Below are positions 61,039 through 64,000 of a DNA stretch of 64,000 nt, in pieces. The DNA is taken from positions 11,428,501 through 11,492,500 of the forward strand of contig OX940862.1 of assembly GCA_954871525.1 (NCBI GenBank), given 5' to 3'. The notes under the pieces are model-generated. The model saw only the letters and a list, made by a program, of their open reading frames with translations. It made no database searches and had not been told where the DNA came from. The DNA comes from Parietaria judaica. Its lineage: Eukaryota > Streptophyta > Magnoliopsida > Rosales > Urticaceae. Positions within the stretch are counted from its first letter, which is position 1, and every line of letters begins with the position of its first letter. The position numbers and the translations under genes were made by a program.

Positions 61039-62406
61039 TGTGACAGAATATATATAGTAAAACTTCTCTAAATTTATATCATTGAGAGGAAAAATTGAGT
61101 CATGTAAGTAATTAAAATCGGGACCATACAAAAGAATTATTTTATCGATTTTATTCATATATAGAGTATTAATTTAATGAGATTCTATTTATTAGGATAC
61201 AAAATATCCAAATAGTTATGGACCTAAGGAAGATAATAGCGGGGTGGAATGAAAATTTAAGGTATAATATATGTGAAATTGTTTGTAGACTGTAGTTTGT
61301 TTATTAATAAATTTGGTGAGATTAATCTGAACATGAGTAGGTACCTATGAAGAACTTCAAATTCAATATTGGACTTTACTTTAATTGGTTGGTGTTTTGT
61401 ACTGTATCAGAACGTGATTAGTTAATATTTTAAACACGTGGTCTCAATTGTGAATTGACATTTATGAGCTACTCGCTTTGACTAAACATTTATTTCCTTT
61501 GGTTGGTATGGATACCTTATTTTGAAATTTTATAAAGCATAAAATGTGTTCTTATAATTATAGTAATTACGATATTAAAAAAATCGACAACGTGTTTTCA
61601 GCTTTGTTACGCATATGTTTGTACTTTGCTGTATATAACTTCATAAAGTTAATTTTAAAGGCAAATTAATGTAGATCTAATCGATGATAAATTCAAGTTG
61701 TAACAAAAAATAGGTTTATTTGCAACTTTACTAACGTAAGCTTCGGTTAAATCATGGTTTATTAATTGTTTGTGATTGCGGTGCGATTGAATAATAGTTT
61801 TAACTTTATGGCGAAAATAACATATACCTACTTTGAAATTTATGCAACATATCATGTGGTGATCTTCAATTATTAGTTGCCCAAAATAGTACTATTTATA
61901 GTCACGCTCCAAATTAATCTCACAAAATAATAGTATTCAAGTTAGATAAAATATGAGACGGTATGCATCATATTCATATATAACATGTGGTGGCACAAAA
62001 CTATGACCCCCATAAAACGAAATGTTTGGCCGAATATTAAAACATAGTTTGGACTATATAACAATGAGTAATTTATGGCCAAAATACGAAAATCATTTGC
62101 TGCTATCAGTGTTAAAACTGATAGCTCAAATGCCAAATGCTTGAAAATAGTAAAGCTTTGTCTTACATTCAAATCAATTGAGAAGTTTGTCTTAAATTTT
62201 TTAATTTTTGACAAAAAAATCTCTTCTACTTTTTTAAATTAACATATTAGTTACTATAATAACGTATTAAAAATGAACGGAAATATGTTTAAAACATTGT
62301 GTACTTTAGCCGCAATTACCCTATTTTGAATAAGTTAAAGATTTTTTTTTTTTGAAGCAGTTAAAGAGTTAATTATAATGGTGTATAGAAAGTCAAGTTT
62401 ATCAGA
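61039..62406. other. AT-rich gene-free DNA
   Basis: About 1.4 kb. No gene seen. A short perfect hairpin (GCTATCAGT with its complement, six-base loop) lies near 62101-62124. Confidence 0.45.
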
Positions 62407-62513
62407 GTAATTGCACCAAATAGCCAAATTGAAACATAGAATTAGTAAAATAGCCAAATTTTAGGTTAATTTTGTAAACTAGCCAATTAACATGAGGTGG
62501 CATTTTCCATCGA

Positions 62514-62595
<82 letters not shown>

Positions 62596-63526
62596 GGCTT
62601 CGAGGCTTCTGTCGCCAGCTCGGAGCTCCGGCGGAGCAAATCGTGCTCCGGAAAATACCTCTCTGTGCGCTTTGTTCAGCCTCGACGACGAGAAGAAAGG
62701 CGCGCCGAGGAACGGAGGCGAAGAAGACAAAGAGGACGAGGCGGGGCTGAAGACCATGAAGGAGTTTATAGATCTGGGAAGCGGCTTCAGGTCTGAGCAA
62801 GAAACTCGCGAAATGGAGGCGAAAGCCGAAGAAGAAGAAGCTCCCCAGAGAGAATGGCGAATCGGTGACCGGAAACAATGACGGAGCGAGGGCGAGGGAA
62901 ACGCAGTCGGAGGTCGGGGAGTATGGTTTCGGCGGTGAGCGCAGATCTTGCGACACCGATCTGAGATTCTATGTCGACATTGCAGCTCGGATGTCGCTCG
63001 ACAAGTGCCGACGCTTCTCCTTTGACGAGTGTTTATTCTTGTTAATTTTTGTGTTTATTTGTGTATCAAAGTGTTTATTCGTGTTAATTTTGTGTTTATT
63101 TGTGTATTAAAGTGTTGATTTACGTTAATTCGTTGTTGATTTACGTTAATTCATTGTTGGTTTACGTTAATTCGCGTATTTAATTTGTTGCTATTTTTTG
63201 AATAAAATAAATCCGAAAATTATATAATTTTTTTTTGAATAAAATAAATCCAAAAATTATATAAAATTTTTAATTTAAAATTTGAATTATATAAGAAAAA
63301 AGGTTTGGTTTTGGTTGTTACCATATTAATAGCTATTTCAATTAATAGCAATATTTTCAATTAATGAAAATAAATGAATTTTTAAATTTTATTAAAACAT
63401 GAGGGTAAAAATGTAATTGGAATTCCATTTAAATGGTTAATTGGCTAGTTTACAAAATTAACTAAAGTTTGACTATTTTGTTAAACACACTTTCAGATTT
63501 AGTTATTTATCCAAAGCGCTCTGTCA
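62407..63526. mobile_element. MULE-like element carrying a GC-rich gene fragment, second example
   Basis: The inverted ends share TTAATTTTGTAAACTAGCC followed by AATTAAC as an identical inner segment, with related outer sequence. The 9-bp flanks tttatcaga (62398-62406) and tttatcata (63527-63535) match at eight positions. Inside, on the plus strand, are a CT microsatellite (62519-62593), a GC-rich open segment (62594-63030) encoding an acidic Glu/Lys-rich stretch, and AT-rich repeats of GTGTTTATTCGTGTTAATT and GATTTACGTTAATTC (63030-63185). The layout is the mirror image of the element at 26.2-27.6 kb. Confidence 0.65.
62519..62593. repeat. (CT)n microsatellite
   Basis: About 37 CT units inside the MULE-like element. 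Confidence 0.97.
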
Positions 63527-63564
63527 TTTATCATAGAAGCTAAAAGTTGCAAGACTGCTATGTC

Positions 63565-63579
63565 TATATATTGAGTTGA
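63565..63579 (+). promoter_or_regulatory. Core-promoter motif of the BAHD copy 2
   Basis: TATATATTGAGTTGA, identical to 56681-56695, here 106 bases before the ATG. It supports descent of both promoters from one duplicated unit. Confidence 0.5.
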
Positions 63580-63670
63580 AACAAGCCATATATCTATCCA
63601 AAAGAGATCAAACACTAGCTAAAAAAAACTCATTCATTTTCTCGATCTTCGTACATTATCTATATATATT

Positions 63671-64000
63671 ATGGAGATAAAGGTTGTTTCAAGAGAGATG
63701 ATCAGACCATCTTCGGCGACAGTTTTGAATGAAGCAGATCACAAACTATGCCTCATTGACCACATTACTCCCTTAACCTTCATGTCCTTTGTCCTCTTTT
63801 ACTCTAACTTCTCCATTTCTGACCCTGAAACCCTCAAGACCTCTCTCTCTCCCAAACCCTAAACTTGTACTACCCTTTTTCCGGGAGGATTCGAAACAAC
63901 GTCTCCGTAGAGGATTTCGATACCGGCGTGCTGTTCCAGGAAGCTGACGTCAACGTAACAATTGTTGGGAGAAAGCGCAACGCAACGGAATCTCAATATC
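63671..64000 (+). pseudogene. BAHD acyltransferase copy 2, frameshifted and cut by the window edge
   Basis: The first 60 or so residues (MEIKVVSREMIRPSSATVLN onward) match the BAHD gene at 56735. At about 63842-63855 two extra bases in a CT run shift the frame and a TAA follows at 63860. After the lesion the BAHD blocks LNLYYPFSGRIRNN and VEDFDTGVLFQEADVN continue in the other frame. From about 63955 similarity to copy 1 stops abruptly at GTCAAC, and the last 45 bases (from TGTTGGGAGAAAG, 63965) are unrelated and may be the start of an inserted element. A sequencing error could explain the shift alone but not the loss of similarity. Confidence 0.75.

Overview
This is a 64 kb piece of a dicot plant nuclear genome. 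The evidence is intron-containing genes with GT-AG borders, complete plant-type proteins (phenylalanine ammonia-lyase, SMP-C2 synaptotagmin, chloroplast YCED homologue, violaxanthin de-epoxidase-related protein, BAHD acyltransferase), GC-rich exons in very AT-rich intergenic DNA, and many plant-type non-autonomous transposons. I cannot name the species. The exon borders given were read by eye from splice consensus and reading-frame continuity.

Layout. 1-9.2 kb is gene-dense: the 5' part of an AP-5 complex beta subunit gene (minus strand, running off the left edge), an intronless GNAT acetyltransferase of the NATA type, an intronless LYK3-like kinase that lacks every catalytic motif (a pseudokinase), and a small secreted six-cysteine peptide. 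9.2-17 kb holds a frameshifted SAUR pseudogene, a foldback MITE and a complete two-exon PAL gene with a TATA box and an upstream G-box. 17-31.5 kb is a gene desert containing a chain of transposon relics: a foldback MULE, a hAT element with a second hAT MITE nested inside it, a SINE with a 16-bp target duplication, another hAT MITE and a gene-fragment-carrying MULE-like element. 31.5-34.8 kb is a complete 12-exon synaptotagmin-3-like gene. 34.8-40.6 kb is AT-rich with no gene that I can see. 40.6-45.3 kb is a young, complete but protein-less LTR retrotransposon (5-bp target duplication, two substitutions between LTRs) filled with higher-order tandem repeats. 46.7-58.6 kb is a second gene-dense block: a WAV3-family RING/vWA E3 ligase, COX16, a violaxanthin de-epoxidase-related protein, the YCED homologue and a BAHD acyltransferase. 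58.7-61.0 kb is a nest of three elements (hAT in hAT, plus a MULE), followed by a second gene-fragment-carrying MULE-like element and a frameshifted second BAHD copy that runs off the right edge.

How it works together. The genes are ordinary, unlinked eukaryotic functions (vesicle traffic, polyamine or amino-acid acetylation, phenylpropanoid entry, ER-PM lipid contact, auxin/root ubiquitination, respiratory assembly, plastid rRNA, acyl transfer) and do not form an obvious metabolic cluster. PAL and the BAHD genes could both belong to specialised metabolism but lie 40 kb apart. I found no clearly new biological system. The most unusual items are the repeat-built non-autonomous LTR element, the paired MULE-like gene carriers, the transposon nests whose order of insertion can be read from target duplications, and the pseudokinase.
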